Assembly: GCF_012273655.1 (NCBI RefSeq)
Contig: NZ_JAAWWP010000001.1
Span: 124,001-188,000, forward strand
Origin: Streptomyces physcomitrii
GTDB taxonomy: Bacteria; Actinomycetota; Actinomycetes; Streptomycetales; Streptomycetaceae
Direction of reading: 5' to 3'
DNA: 64,000 nt
Shown piece after piece: positions 1 through 9,640 of the stretch; the stretch's first letter is position 1, and each line of letters begins with the position of its first letter. Under the pieces are notes generated by a model. It ran no database searches. It saw only the letters and a program-made list of their open reading frames with translations, and was not told the origin of the DNA. A program made the translations under genes and the position numbers.

Positions 1-607
1 CGGCGCCGATGTAGCCGGCGAGGGTGCCGAATTCGAGGAAGCTGCCGAAGAATCCGCGGCGCTTGTCGGGGGCGTATTCGGCGATGAAGGTGGAGGCGCC
101 GCCGTATTCGCCGCCGGTGGAGAAACCCTGGATCAGGCGGAAGAGGATGAGCAGCGCCGGCGCCCAGAATCCGATGGTCGCGTACGAGGGAATGAGGCCG
201 ATGGCGAAGGTGCCGATCGCCATCAGGACCATCGTGAGGGCGAGCACCTTCTTGCGGCCGATCTTGTCGCCCATGGGCCCGAAGAACATTCCGCCGAGCG
301 GCCGCACCAGGAAGCTGACGGCGAAGGTGGCGAACGAGGAGATGAGCTGTGCCGTGTCGTTTCCGCTGGGAAAGAAGACGTGCCCGATGGTGACCGCGAG
401 ATAGCTGTAGATGCCGAAGTCGAACCACTCCATGGCATTGCCGAGCGCGGCGGCCTTCACGGCGCGCTTGACGGCGGCCTCGTCGGTGACGGTGATGTCG
501 GTGCGGCGCAGCGGCGGGTTCCGGCGGCGTCTGACGGCGCGGAAGAGGGTGCGGTGGCGCTTGAGCGCCGCCGGATCGCCCGCTTCTTCCGGACCGTTGA
601 CCGCCAT
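1..607 (-). CDS. MFS transporter, MHS (ProP-like) family, N-terminal part
   Basis: The gene runs off the left edge, so only the first ~202 residues are visible. I chose the ATG at 605-607 because the frame is open from there to the edge. After a charged cytoplasmic head of ~60 residues comes the family hallmark ALGNAMEWFDFGIY, then transmembrane segments, the loop motif GDKIGRKK between TM2 and TM3, and RLIQGFSTGGEYGG, which is typical of proton-coupled metabolite symporters (ProP, KgtP, ShiA relatives). Proteins of this family import osmolytes or organic acids at the plasma membrane. The substrate cannot be read from this part. It is transcribed leftwards, away from the window, downstream of bcp and separated from it by a terminator-like hairpin. 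Confidence 0.85.
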   Translation of the reverse strand, partial: MAVNGPEEAGDPAALKRHRTLFRAVRRRRNPPLRRTDITVTDEAAVKRAVKAAALGNAMEWFDFGIYSYLAVTIGHVFFPSGNDTAQLISSFATFAVSFLVRPLGGMFFGPMGDKIGRKKVLALTMVLMAIGTFAIGLIPSYATIGFWAPALLILFRLIQGFSTGGEYGGASTFIAEYAPDKRRGFFGSFLEFGTLAGYIGA

Positions 608-707
608 CGATGAATCCCTTCGTCCGCCGCCGGGGTTCCAGGGCAGTCTTCTTCCGCGCTCAGGCGGACGCAAACGAGGGGCGGGCGGCGCGGATCCCCC
701 TGGACGG

Positions 708-739
708 CCGAGGGCCCCCGCTCCCGCGGAGGCCCTCGG
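708..739 (-). terminator. Hairpin terminator after bcp
   Basis: CCGAGGGCC (708-716) pairs perfectly with GGCCCTCGG (731-739) across a 14-nt loop. It lies about 70 bp past the bcp stop and before the next leftward gene. There is no clear U-tract, as is common in GC-rich actinobacteria. Confidence 0.5.
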
Positions 740-805
740 TGCTGCGGCGGCCCGGCATGTCACCGGCCCGGCCTGCGGGTTTTGCGGTCCATCGGCGCGG
801 CGGAC

Positions 806-1282
806 TCAGTCGGCGGCGATGCCGAGGTCCTTGAGGATTTTCGCCACATGGCCGGTCGCGCGGACGTTGTAGAGGGCGCGCTCGACCTTTCCGTCCTCGT
901 CCACGACCACGGTGGAACGGATGACTCCGGTGACCGTCTTTCCGTACAGCTTCTTCTCGCCGAAGGCGCCGTAGGCGGTGAGCACGGACTTGTCGGGGTC
1001 GGCCAGCAGGGTGACTTTCAGGTTCTCCTTCTCGCGGAATTTCGCGAGCTTCTCCGGCTTGTCGGGGGAGATGCCGAGGACGTCGTAGCCGGATTCCGCG
1101 AGGAGTTCGAGGTTGTCGGTGAAGTCGCAGGCCTGCTTGGTGCAGCCGGGGGTGAGGGCGGCCGGGTAGAAGTACACGAGGGTCTTGCGGCCCCGGTGGT
1201 CGGCCAGGGACACGCTCTTGCCGTCGGCGTCGGGCAGGGTGAAGTCCGGGGCGGTGTCGCCGGTGGTGAGGCGCTCGCTCAT
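806..1282 (-). CDS. bcp: Thioredoxin-dependent thiol peroxidase (peroxiredoxin Q/Bcp)
   Basis: A 158-residue cytoplasmic peroxiredoxin of the Bcp/PrxQ class, which reduces hydrogen peroxide and organic hydroperoxides using thioredoxin. The motif LTPGCTKQACDF carries the peroxidatic cysteine (Cys47) and a resolving cysteine five residues on (Cys52), the atypical two-Cys PrxQ spacing. Length matches the family (150-160 aa). The ATG at 1280-1282 starts the conserved head (GDTAPDFTLPD at residues 8-18). It is divergent from the DUF3618 gene at 1440 and followed by a hairpin terminator, so probably monocistronic. Confidence 0.93.
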   Translation of the reverse strand: MSERLTTGDTAPDFTLPDADGKSVSLADHRGRKTLVYFYPAALTPGCTKQACDFTDNLELLAESGYDVLGISPDKPEKLAKFREKENLKVTLLADPDKSVLTAYGAFGEKKLYGKTVTGVIRSTVVVDEDGKVERALYNVRATGHVAKILKDLGIAAD

Positions 1283-1439
1283 TGCTCGTACTCCTCGCGG
1301 AACGGGGTTTCGGGTCCCCGGGGCTGGTTACGCGTCGAGGGTACGCCGGGCATTCAGGGGTGCCGTGGGGTGCGGCGGCGGTGGAGCTGACAGACTGTTG
1401 GGAAGAGAACTTTCGGACAACGACCACGGAGGCAGCCCG

Positions 1440-1754
1440 GTGTCGGACGCCAGGACTCCCACGCAGATCGAGGCGGACATCGAGCAGCGTCGGGCGACGC
1501 TCGCCGAGACGCTCGACGAGATCGGTGTGCGAGTGCACCCGAAGACCATCATCGGCGACGCCAAGGCCTCGTTCGCGGCCCGCGTCGACCACACCCTCGG
1601 CCGCGCGTACGTGACCGCGAACCGCGTGGTGTCCTCGGTGCGCGGCCAGTTCGTCTCGGAGGAGGGCGCCCCGCGTCTGGAGCGGGTGATCCCGGCGGCG
1701 GTGGTCGTGGTCGGGCTGACCTCGCTGGTCGTCGTGCGCCGCGGCAGGCGTTGA
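1440..1754 (+). CDS. DUF3618 domain-containing protein
   Basis: A small protein of 104 residues. The start is the GTG at 1440, with GGAGG at 1428-1432 seven bases upstream. The first ~60 residues (TPTQIEADIEQRRATLAETLDEI and on) match the DUF3618 family, an amphipathic region common in actinobacteria and often next to membrane-stress genes. One C-terminal transmembrane segment (PAAVVVVGLTSLVVV) ends in a basic tail (RRGRR), giving a likely tail-anchored topology. Molecular function is unknown. It sits 43 bp before the GroES-like gene and may be co-transcribed with it. Confidence 0.8.
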   Translation: MSDARTPTQIEADIEQRRATLAETLDEIGVRVHPKTIIGDAKASFAARVDHTLGRAYVTANRVVSSVRGQFVSEEGAPRLERVIPAAVVVVGLTSLVVVRRGRR

Positions 1755-1797
1755 CCCGCGGGGTCCCGGCGCGGCCCGGACAGGTAGGTTGCGGGGC

Positions 1798-2139
1798 GTG
1801 AGCGAGAAGAGCCAGGACGACAAACTCCCCATCCGGATGCTGCACGACCGCGTGCTCGTGCGGCAGGACACCGCCGAGGGCGAGCGGCGCTCCGGCGGCG
1901 GCATCCTGATCCCCGCCACCGCGGCGGTGGGCCGGCGCCTCGCCTGGGCCGAGGTCGTCGCCGTCGGGCAGAACGTCCGCACCGTGGAGGCCGGGGACCG
2001 GGTGCTCTTCGACCCGGAGGACCGCGCCGAGGTCGAGGTGCGCGGCGTCGGCTACGTGCTGATGCGCGAGCGCGACCTGCACGCGGTGGCCGCCGACCGC
2101 TTCGAGGGCTCCCAGGACTCGACGGGGCTCTATCTGTGA
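1798..2139 (+). CDS. GroES-like co-chaperonin family protein
   Basis: A 113-residue protein with the GroES fold signature LHDRVLVRQDTAEGERRSGGG near residue 14 and later VVAVGQNVRTVEAGDRVLFD. It is not the main groES, because no groEL follows and it diverges in the mobile loop and the C-terminus. Streptomyces commonly carry such an orphan 'GroES family chaperonin'. I prefer GTG 1798 over the in-frame TTG at 1789. Whether it caps GroEL is unknown. The sequence around its stop codon is tandemly repeated (see 2134-2230). Confidence 0.8.
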   Translation: MSEKSQDDKLPIRMLHDRVLVRQDTAEGERRSGGGILIPATAAVGRRLAWAEVVAVGQNVRTVEAGDRVLFDPEDRAEVEVRGVGYVLMRERDLHAVAADRFEGSQDSTGLYL

Positions 2140-2230
2140 GCCGTACGGGGCCCGGTCTGTGAGCCGCGAGGTTGCCGGGGGAGCCGTGCGGCGTTCCTGA
2201 CCCGGGGGAGCCGTGCTGCGTTCCTGAGGG
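2134..2230 (+). repeat. Tandem repeats starting at the GroES-like stop codon
   Basis: CTGTGAGCCG, which includes the TGA stop at 2137-2139, recurs at 2157 (period 23). A 27-bp unit (CCGGGGGAGCCGTGC...TTCCTGA) then occurs at 2175 and 2202. No ORF is evident in it. Confidence 0.7.
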
Positions 2231-2349
2231 CGGCCTCCCCCGGGGGTTGGAAGCGGACCGCGAGCCCGGCCGCGATGGCGCAAGTGGCATACGGGGCCGG
2301 TGAGTTGCTCACCGGCCCCGTCGCCGTGCCCGGGGGGCCCACCCGGTGG

Positions 2350-4749
2350 TCAGCGCAGCCGCTCCGGGCGCCAGAAGGGCTGGGAGCCGCCCGCCGGGGT
2401 CTCGGGTGACCGCTGCTCGCTCTCGCCGCTGCCCGCCTCGTCCCGCGGTTCGCCGTACTCCTGGCTGGGTTCCGCGGTGCCGGGGTCGTCCGTGCCGGGG
2501 TCGTCCGTGCCCGGGTCCTCGGTGCCGGGGGTCTCGGTGCCGGGCTCCCGGGTGCCCTCCTCCTGCTCCTCGCCGTCGCCGTACCCGTCCTCGCGGCCGT
2601 TCTCCTCGCCCTCCTCGCTGGGGGAGGGCGAGGCGCTGCCGGAGTCCGAGGGGTCGGGCTTGGTGGCGCCCGGGGCCAGGCGCAGGTCGAAGGCCCTGGC
2701 GGGGCGGCCTTCGAGGGCGGCCTCGGTGAACTGGCCCCAGATCGCGGCCGGATAGCCGCCGCCGTTGATGCGGGCCTGGCCCAGCGCCCCGTACAGCGGG
2801 GTGTGCGAGCCCGAGGCGGGGTTCTGGCCCATCACGGTGATCACGGTGGCCAGGTCGGGGGTGTACCCGGCGAACCAGGCCGCGGTGTCCTCCTCCGCGG
2901 TGCCGGTCTTGCCCGCGGCGGGGCGGCCCGCGCTCTGCGCCGCGGTGCCGGTGCCGCCCTCGACGACGCCGCGCAGCACCGCGGTGGTGGTGTCGGCGGA
3001 GGCCCGGCTGACCGCCTGCCGGGGCTTGTGTCGGGCCGGTTCGCGGGTCTTCTCGCCCTTCTTGGCGACCTTGGTGACCAGGGTGTACGGGTGGTGCTCG
3101 CCGTGGTCGGCGAGGGTCGCGTAGGCCTGGGCGAGGTCGAGCGGGCTCGCGGTGGCGGTGCCGAGCGCGAGCGAGGGCGAGGCCGTGAGGTCGGGGGTGG
3201 TGCGCGGGATGCCGAGCGCGACGGCGGTGTCCAGGACCTTCTGCGGCCCGACGTCGGCGGCCATCTGCGCGTACACGGCGTTGACGGACTTGTCGGTGGC
3301 CTGCTTCACGGAGAGCTGCCCGTAGGACTTCTTGTCCTCGTTCTCGGGCGCGTAGCGCTCGCCGCTCCAGCCCTGGACGGTGCGCGAGCTGGTGCCGTCG
3401 TACTTGGTGTGCGGGCCGATCCGGCGGCCGTCCTGGGTGCGCGCGCGGTGCTCGACGGCCGCGGTGAAGACGAAGGGCTTGAAGGAGGAGCCGACCTGGT
3501 AGTCGCGCCGGGTGGCGTTGTTGACGTACTGCTTCGTGTAGTCGACCCCGCCGTACATCGCCACCACATCGCCGTCGGCGGGGTCGAGGGCGACGCCGCC
3601 CGCGCGGACGTTGCGGTCCTCGGGCCGGTCGCTGTCGCGCAGCGAGAGCAGCTGCTCGTCGACGGCCTCGGTGAGGGCGTTCTGCTTGCCCCGCTGGAGC
3701 GTGGTGGTGATCCGGTGGCCGCCGGTGGCCAGCTCCTTCTCGCTGATGATGTCGTTGCTCTGCAGGTACTCCTTGACCGCCCGCACGATGTAGCCGCGCT
3801 GGCCCGCCATGCCGGTGCCGATGGTGTTCTTCGCCCGGTGCGGCACCGGGAAGCTGAGCCCGGCGCGCTCGGTGCGGCTGAGCCACTTCTGCTGGACCAT
3901 GCCGTCGAGCACGTAGTTCCAGCGGGCCACCGCGCGCCGGGTGTTCTCCGGGTGCGCGACGACGTCGTAGACGCTGGGGGCGTTGAGCAGGGAGGCCAGG
4001 TAGGCGCCCTGGGCGGTGGTCAGATGGGCGGCGTCGACGCCGTAGTAGGCCTGGGCGGCGGCCTGGATGCCGTAGGCGTTGCGGCCGAAGAAGCTGGTGT
4101 TCAGATAGCCCTGGAGGATCTCCTGCTTGCTCTGCTCCCGGTCGAGCTTGATGGAGATGAAGAACTCCTTGAACTTGCGGGTGACGGTCTGCTCCTGGCC
4201 CAGGTAGTAGTTCTTCACGTACTGCTGGGTGATGGTGGAGCCGGACTGGCGGCCCTTGCCGGTGGCGGTGTTCCAGGCCGCGCGCACCATCGCCTGGGGG
4301 TCGACCGCCGACTCCTCGTAGAAGTCGCGGTCCTCGGCGGCGAGCACGCTGTGCTGGACGTGCTCGGGGACCTGGCCGAGCGGGATGTTCTCGCGGTTGA
4401 CGTCGCCGTCGCGGGCGAGCTGGCCGCCGTCGGCGTAGAGGTAGACATTGCTCTCGGCGGTGGCGTTCGCGTTGGCGTCCGGGATGTCGACGGTGAGGTA
4501 GCCGGTCAGGAAGCCCGCGACGCCGAGCAGGATCACGCCGATGAAGCCGCCGAGGACGAGGCGCAGGCTGGGCAGGAAGCGCCGCCGGCCGGTACGGGTC
4601 CGCCGGCCGGGGCCCGCGGACCGCTTCCCGGGTCCGGCCCCGCCGTCCGCGGCGGTGCGCGGGGCCCAGCCCGGCGCGTCCCCCGGTGACCCGCCCGGTG
4701 CCCCCGTCGTCTCACGCCTCTCGCGGTGCTGCGGCTCGTCGTCGCCCAT
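2350..4749 (-). CDS. Class A penicillin-binding protein (transglycosylase/transpeptidase)
   Basis: A bifunctional cell-wall polymerase of 799 residues. Order: a basic cytoplasmic head rich in Gly/Pro/Arg (1-60), one transmembrane anchor (~62-86), a GT51 transglycosylase with AAEDRDFYE (catalytic Glu139) and GSTITQQYVKN, then a penicillin-binding transpeptidase with GSSFKPF (SxxK), KSVNAVY (SxN) and GKTGTAEE (KTG). All catalytic motifs are intact. The start is the ATG at 4747-4749, since upstream in-frame sequence is non-conserved. The acidic Pro/Gly/Thr C-terminal tail (PGTDDPGTDD type) is encoded by a 15-bp tandem array. The gene is divergent from the ABC-2 exporter at 4957 and probably monocistronic. 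Confidence 0.94.
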   Translation of the reverse strand: MGDDEPQHRERRETTGAPGGSPGDAPGWAPRTAADGGAGPGKRSAGPGRRTRTGRRRFLPSLRLVLGGFIGVILLGVAGFLTGYLTVDIPDANANATAESNVYLYADGGQLARDGDVNRENIPLGQVPEHVQHSVLAAEDRDFYEESAVDPQAMVRAAWNTATGKGRQSGSTITQQYVKNYYLGQEQTVTRKFKEFFISIKLDREQSKQEILQGYLNTSFFGRNAYGIQAAAQAYYGVDAAHLTTAQGAYLASLLNAPSVYDVVAHPENTRRAVARWNYVLDGMVQQKWLSRTERAGLSFPVPHRAKNTIGTGMAGQRGYIVRAVKEYLQSNDIISEKELATGGHRITTTLQRGKQNALTEAVDEQLLSLRDSDRPEDRNVRAGGVALDPADGDVVAMYGGVDYTKQYVNNATRRDYQVGSSFKPFVFTAAVEHRARTQDGRRIGPHTKYDGTSSRTVQGWSGERYAPENEDKKSYGQLSVKQATDKSVNAVYAQMAADVGPQKVLDTAVALGIPRTTPDLTASPSLALGTATASPLDLAQAYATLADHGEHHPYTLVTKVAKKGEKTREPARHKPRQAVSRASADTTTAVLRGVVEGGTGTAAQSAGRPAAGKTGTAEEDTAAWFAGYTPDLATVITVMGQNPASGSHTPLYGALGQARINGGGYPAAIWGQFTEAALEGRPARAFDLRLAPGATKPDPSDSGSASPSPSEEGEENGREDGYGDGEEQEEGTREPGTETPGTEDPGTDDPGTDDPGTAEPSQEYGEPRDEAGSGESEQRSPETPAGGSQPFWRPERLR
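2476..2550 (-). repeat. 15-bp tandem array coding the PBP acidic tail
   Basis: Five units of GGTGCCGGGGTCGTC type at 2476, 2491, 2506, 2521 and 2536. They encode PGTDD/PGTED pentapeptides near the PBP C-terminus. The period preserves the frame. Confidence 0.85.
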
Positions 4750-4956
4750 GTCGCACTGAACTCCCGATTGCCGGTTCTGCGCTGTATGTCGCTTACGCGC
4801 CTGTGGGGACACTCTCGCACCGCGGCTCCCGGCCCGCGTTCCGGAGGGCGCCGCTCGGGCGCTCCCGGAAAAAACGCGTGGCGGCCGGGGAGGGGCGGGG
4901 CTAGGCTCGGGCGCTTTGGTGCCGAACGGCCGGTGGCGGCGGGGTGAGGGGGAGCG

Positions 4957-5761
4957 GTGACAGGGTCGGTCCGGCTCTACGGCGCGGTGGCGCGCGGGGG
5001 CTTCCGGCGGCATGCGACCTACCGGACGGCGACGGCGGCGGGGGTGTTCACCAACACCGTCTTCGGCCTGATCCTCGCCTACACCTATCTCGCCCTCTGG
5101 GACCAGCGCCCCGGCCTCGGCGGCTACGACCAGGCGCAGGCCCTGACGTACGTCTGGCTGGGCCAGTCGCTGCACATGGTGATGGCGGTGCTCGGCGGCG
5201 GCTTCGAGGACGAGCTGATCGAGCGGATCCGCAGCGGGGACGTGGCGATCGACCTCTACCGGCCCGCCGACCTCCAACTGTGGTGGCTGGCCGGGGACCT
5301 GGGCCGGGGCCTCTTCCACCTGCTCGCCCGGGGCCTGGTGCCGATGCTCTTCGGCGCCCTCGTCTTCGACCTGGCGCTCCCGGCGGATCCGCTGCGCTGG
5401 CTGGCCTTCCTGGGCGCGGCGCTGCTCGGGCTCCTGGTGAGCTTCGCGATCCGGTTCCTGGTGGCGCTCTCCGCCTTCTGGCTGATGGACGGCGCCGGGG
5501 TCGCCCAGATGGCCTGGCTGACGGGCATCTTCTTCTCCGGCATGCTGCTGCCGCTGAACGTGTTCCCCGGACTGCTCGGCGAGATCGCCCGGCTGCTGCC
5601 CTGGGCCTCGCTGATGCAGCTGCCCGCCGACGTCCTGCTCGGCGAACGCACCGGCGCCGCCCTGCTCTCCGGCTACGCCTTCCAGCTCGGCTGGGCGGCG
5701 GCCCTGCTCACCCTGGGCCGGCTCCTCCAGACGGTGGCGACCCGGCGGGTGGTGGTGCAGG

Positions 5762-5769
<8 letters not shown>
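4957..5769 (+). CDS. ABC-2 family exporter permease (first subunit)
   Basis: A 270-residue membrane protein with about six hydrophobic segments and no ATPase motifs. It resembles ABC-2 permeases of the DUF990 type, with the conserved central region FEDELIERIRSGDVAIDLYRP between TM2 and TM3. It starts at GTG 4957 and ends overlapping the next permease by 8 bp, so the two are translationally coupled and very likely form a heterodimeric channel with the ATPase at 6705. The substrate is unknown. Related systems export lipids, peptides or drugs, but nothing here distinguishes these. Confidence 0.87.
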
Positions 5770-6697
<928 letters not shown>

Positions 6698-6704
6698 GAA
6701 CCAG

Positions 6705-7814
6705 ATGACCGCCGAAGCCGCCGACGGGCCCCAGGCAGCCCCGCCGCCGACCGCCGTCCCACCACCGACCGCCGCCGCGACCGCCCCCGCGGCACCCGCC
6801 CCCGCGGCACCCGCCACCGCCCCGGCACCGAGCGCCGCGCCCGCCGCCGCCCCCGCCCTCATCCGGCTCGACGGCGTGGAGAAGGTCTTCGAGGTGCGGC
6901 GCAGGAACGGGCGGCGGCTGCGGCGGGAGAAGCGGGAGGTACGGGCGGTCGACTCGCTCAGCTTCGAGGTCGCGCGCGGGGAGATGGTCGGCTACATCGG
7001 CCCGAACGGCGCGGGCAAGTCCACCACCATCAAGATGCTGACCGGCATCCTCACCCCGAGCGCCGGGCGGCTGCGCGTCGCCGGTATCGACCCGGCCCGG
7101 GAGCGCACCCGCCTGGCCCGCCGCATCGGCGTCGTCTTCGGCCAGCGCACCACCCTCTGGTGGGACCTGCCGCTGCTCGACTCGTACCGCCTGATGCACC
7201 GGATGTACCGCATCCCCGACGCGCGCTACCGGGAGAACCTCGACCGCTGCGTCGAACTCCTCGAACTGGGCGCCCTTCTGGACACCCCCGTCCGGCAGCT
7301 CTCGCTCGGCCAGCGGATGCGCGGGGACATCGCCGCGGCCCTGCTGCACGACCCGGAGATCCTCTACCTGGACGAGCCCACCATCGGCCTCGACGTGCTC
7401 TCCAAGGCCCGGGTACGCGCCTTCCTCAAGGACCTCAACACCGCGCGCGGCACCACGGTCCTGCTCACCACCCACGACCTCACCGACATCGAGCAGCTCT
7501 GCCGGCGGGTGATGGTCATCGACCACGGCCGCCTGATGTACGACGGGGCGCTGGCCGGTCTGCACGAGGCGGGGGAGAGCGAGCGGCTGCTCGTCGTCGA
7601 CCTGGAGCGCGAACTCCCGCCGATCCAGGTCGACTCGGCGCGGGTGGTGCGCACCGAGGGCCCGCGCCAGTGGCTCGCCTTCCCGGCCGCGCAGTCCGCG
7701 GCCCCGCTGGTCGCCGAGGTGGCCGCCCGCTACCCGCTGCTCGACCTCTCGGTGCGCGAGCCCGACATCGAGGCCGTCATCGCCCGGATGTACGCGGGCA
7801 GGGCGACCTCGTAG
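6705..7814 (+). CDS. ABC transporter ATP-binding protein
   Basis: 369 residues. A Pro/Ala low-complexity head (1-50) precedes a NatA-type ATPase with Walker A GPNGAGKST, Q-loop GQRTTLWWDLP, signature LSLGQRMRGD, Walker B ILYLDEPT and an H-loop in TTHDLTD. The signature with LSLGQRMR rather than LSGGQ is usual for this ABC-2 export subfamily. It powers the two permeases encoded immediately upstream (gap 7 bp) in a single operon. Walker residues are all intact. The Ala-rich head is unusual and probably dispensable. Confidence 0.93.
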   Translation: MTAEAADGPQAAPPPTAVPPPTAAATAPAAPAPAAPATAPAPSAAPAAAPALIRLDGVEKVFEVRRRNGRRLRREKREVRAVDSLSFEVARGEMVGYIGPNGAGKSTTIKMLTGILTPSAGRLRVAGIDPARERTRLARRIGVVFGQRTTLWWDLPLLDSYRLMHRMYRIPDARYRENLDRCVELLELGALLDTPVRQLSLGQRMRGDIAAALLHDPEILYLDEPTIGLDVLSKARVRAFLKDLNTARGTTVLLTTHDLTDIEQLCRRVMVIDHGRLMYDGALAGLHEAGESERLLVVDLERELPPIQVDSARVVRTEGPRQWLAFPAAQSAAPLVAEVAARYPLLDLSVREPDIEAVIARMYAGRATS

Positions 7815-7824
7815 GCTGCCCCCC

Positions 7825-8646
7825 ATGAGCGACGACCTCCCCGAACTGCGTGCCTCCGACGCCGACCGCGACCGGGTCGCCGAGATCCTTCGGGAGGCGG
7901 TCGCCGAGGGGCGGCTCGACATGGAGGAGTTCGACGAACGCCTCGACGCGGTCTACCGGGCGCGCACCTACGGGGAGTTGGCGCCGCTGACCCGTGATCT
8001 GCCGGGCGCCGGGGCGGTCGCGCCCGCCAAGGCGCCGGGTGCCGGAGCCGGGCGCCCGGACGGGGAGGTGCACTGGCCCGACCGGATCGGCGGCGCGCCC
8101 ACCTCCAAGGGCGCCTTCGCCTTCTGGAGCGGTTTCAGCCGCAAGGGCCGGTGGACGGTGCCCCGGGTGTTCACCGCCTTCGCCGTCTGGGGCGGCGGCG
8201 AGATCGACCTGCGCGAGGCCGACTTCGAGGCGGACGAGGCGGTCATCCGCTGCTTCACGGTCATGGGCGGCGTCCATGTGACCGTCCCGCCCGAACTGAC
8301 CGTACGCGTCACGGGAATCGGCATCATGGGCGGCTTCGGCGACGCCGCCGGGGGCCAGGGCACCCCGGGCTCCCCGCAGGTCACGGTCACCGGCTTCTCC
8401 CTGATGGGCGGCGTCGGCGTGGAACGCAAGCTCCGCCGCGCCGAGAAGCTCCGGCTGCGCGAGGAGCGCCGCGCCGAGCGCCTGGACCGCCGCGAGGCCC
8501 GCCGCGCCGAACTGGAGGGCCGGCAGGCGGACCGCCACGACCAACTGGAAGGCCGCCGCGCCGACTTGACGAAGGACCGTACGGACCGCCGAGCCGGCCT
8601 GGACAGGGACCGCGGGGACCGGCGCGACCGCCGCCGGGACGGCTGA
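7825..8646 (+). CDS. DUF1707 / LiaF-like C-terminal domain protein
   Basis: 273 residues, 10 bp after the ABC ATPase and likely in the same transcript. Residues ~8-60 (LRASDADRDRVAEILREAVAEGRLDMEEFDERL) are a DUF1707 SHOCT-like module. Residues ~110-195 carry the beta-strand pattern seen in LiaF-type C-terminal domains (EIDLREADFEADEAVIRCFTVMGGV and later SLMGGVGV). The last 75 residues are a highly charged Arg/Glu/Asp coil with repeated RRAE and DRR blocks. No membrane segment is present, so it is cytosolic or peripheral. LiaF relatives sense envelope stress, so a link to the adjacent exporter is plausible but unproven. Confidence 0.8.
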   Translation: MSDDLPELRASDADRDRVAEILREAVAEGRLDMEEFDERLDAVYRARTYGELAPLTRDLPGAGAVAPAKAPGAGAGRPDGEVHWPDRIGGAPTSKGAFAFWSGFSRKGRWTVPRVFTAFAVWGGGEIDLREADFEADEAVIRCFTVMGGVHVTVPPELTVRVTGIGIMGGFGDAAGGQGTPGSPQVTVTGFSLMGGVGVERKLRRAEKLRLREERRAERLDRREARRAELEGRQADRHDQLEGRRADLTKDRTDRRAGLDRDRGDRRDRRRDG

Positions 8647-8673
8647 GGGGAGCCGGGGCCGACCCGGGACCCG

Positions 8674-8782
8674 GCAACCACCCGGTCCGGGACCTGCAAC
8701 CACCCGGGCCGGAACCCGCAACCACCCGGTCCGGTGGATCCACCGCCACCCGGTGACCACCCGGTACCACCCGGTCCGGGAG
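8674..8782 (-). repeat. 22-bp tandem array between convergent genes
   Basis: GCAACCACCCGGTCCGGGACCT-type units start at 8674, 8696 and 8718 (period 22), followed by degenerate CCACCCGGT copies. CAACCACCC is also the last three codons (Gly-Trp-Leu) of the hydrolase ending at 8783, so the array looks like copies of that gene's terminus extending past its stop. Confidence 0.8.
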
Positions 8783-9469
8783 CTACAACCACCCGTCGAG
8801 CGCGGCGAGGAAACCGTCCCCGTCGTCGTTGTGGATGTTGTGCCCCGCCCCGGCGACCACCCGTACCTCATAGCCCTCGGTACGCAGCTGTCCGGCGAGC
8901 GCCTCGTCGATCATCGGCTGCCGGTCACCGGCCAGGACGAGCGAGGGGCCGGGCGGCGGTGTCCTCCGCCGCCCCGGGTACTCCCGCGCCACCTCCACGG
9001 TCGCCGGGTCCCAGCGGGACAGCCCCCGGTGCTTCTCCCGGACCGCCTGCTCGGGCCACCCCGGGTGGAAGGCGGCCAGCCGCTCCAGGGTCCAGCCGCG
9101 CTGGGCGTCGAGGAAGGCGGCCACCTCGGGGCCGGGCGGCGCGCCCCACGGCGGATCCTCGTAGACGGCACGGGCGGGCCGCAGCCGCTCCACCGCGTAG
9201 GCGAGCACGGTGCCGCCCAGCGAGTGGCCGAGGGCGAGCTCCGGCCCCCGGGGAACCGACTCGGCCAGCGCCTCGCCCATCCCGCGCAGGGTGTACGCGC
9301 CGCGGGGGCTCTCGCCGTGCCCCGGCAGGTCGGGGGCGAGCACCCGGTAGCCCCGCTCGGCCAGTTCGGGGCCCATCCGCCACCACGAGCCCGCGTCCGT
9401 CGTCATCCCGTGGACGAGCACGGCCACCCGCTCGCCCCGCCCCCACTCCTGTACGTGCAGCCTGCCCAT
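8783..9469 (-). CDS. Alpha/beta-fold hydrolase
   Basis: 228 residues, single domain. It has the oxyanion region VLVHGMTTDAGSWW near residue 17, the cap approach APDLPGHGESP, the nucleophile elbow LGHSLGG (Ser about residue 82), a candidate acid in LVLAGDRQPM and the catalytic His in GAGHNIHNDD near the end. These are the triad elements of the alpha/beta hydrolase superfamily (esterases, lactonases, haloperoxidase-like). There is no signal peptide, so it is cytoplasmic. The natural substrate cannot be inferred. Its last codons are the apparent seed of the adjacent 22-bp array. Confidence 0.88.
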   Translation of the reverse strand: MGRLHVQEWGRGERVAVLVHGMTTDAGSWWRMGPELAERGYRVLAPDLPGHGESPRGAYTLRGMGEALAESVPRGPELALGHSLGGTVLAYAVERLRPARAVYEDPPWGAPPGPEVAAFLDAQRGWTLERLAAFHPGWPEQAVREKHRGLSRWDPATVEVAREYPGRRRTPPPGPSLVLAGDRQPMIDEALAGQLRTEGYEVRVVAGAGHNIHNDDGDGFLAALDGWL

Positions 9470-9640
9470 GCCGTCGTCCTCCGCTCCGCGTCTCCGCTCG
9501 TCCGCTTGTTCCGCGTGCCCGCTCGCCGGGGTGTTCCACGTGGCCGCAGGTCCGGGCGGTCCGGGCGGCGTGCCCCCAGCCGTGGCGGTCGGGGCCGCGC
9601 CGGGTCGCAGTCGCGCCGTTCGCAGCCGGTCCGGTCCCGG

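Noticed and set aside
2350..5319. 989-residue version of the PBP
   Set aside because: The extra 190 residues overlap the divergent ABC-2 gene; the ATG at 4747-4749 gives a normal class A PBP.
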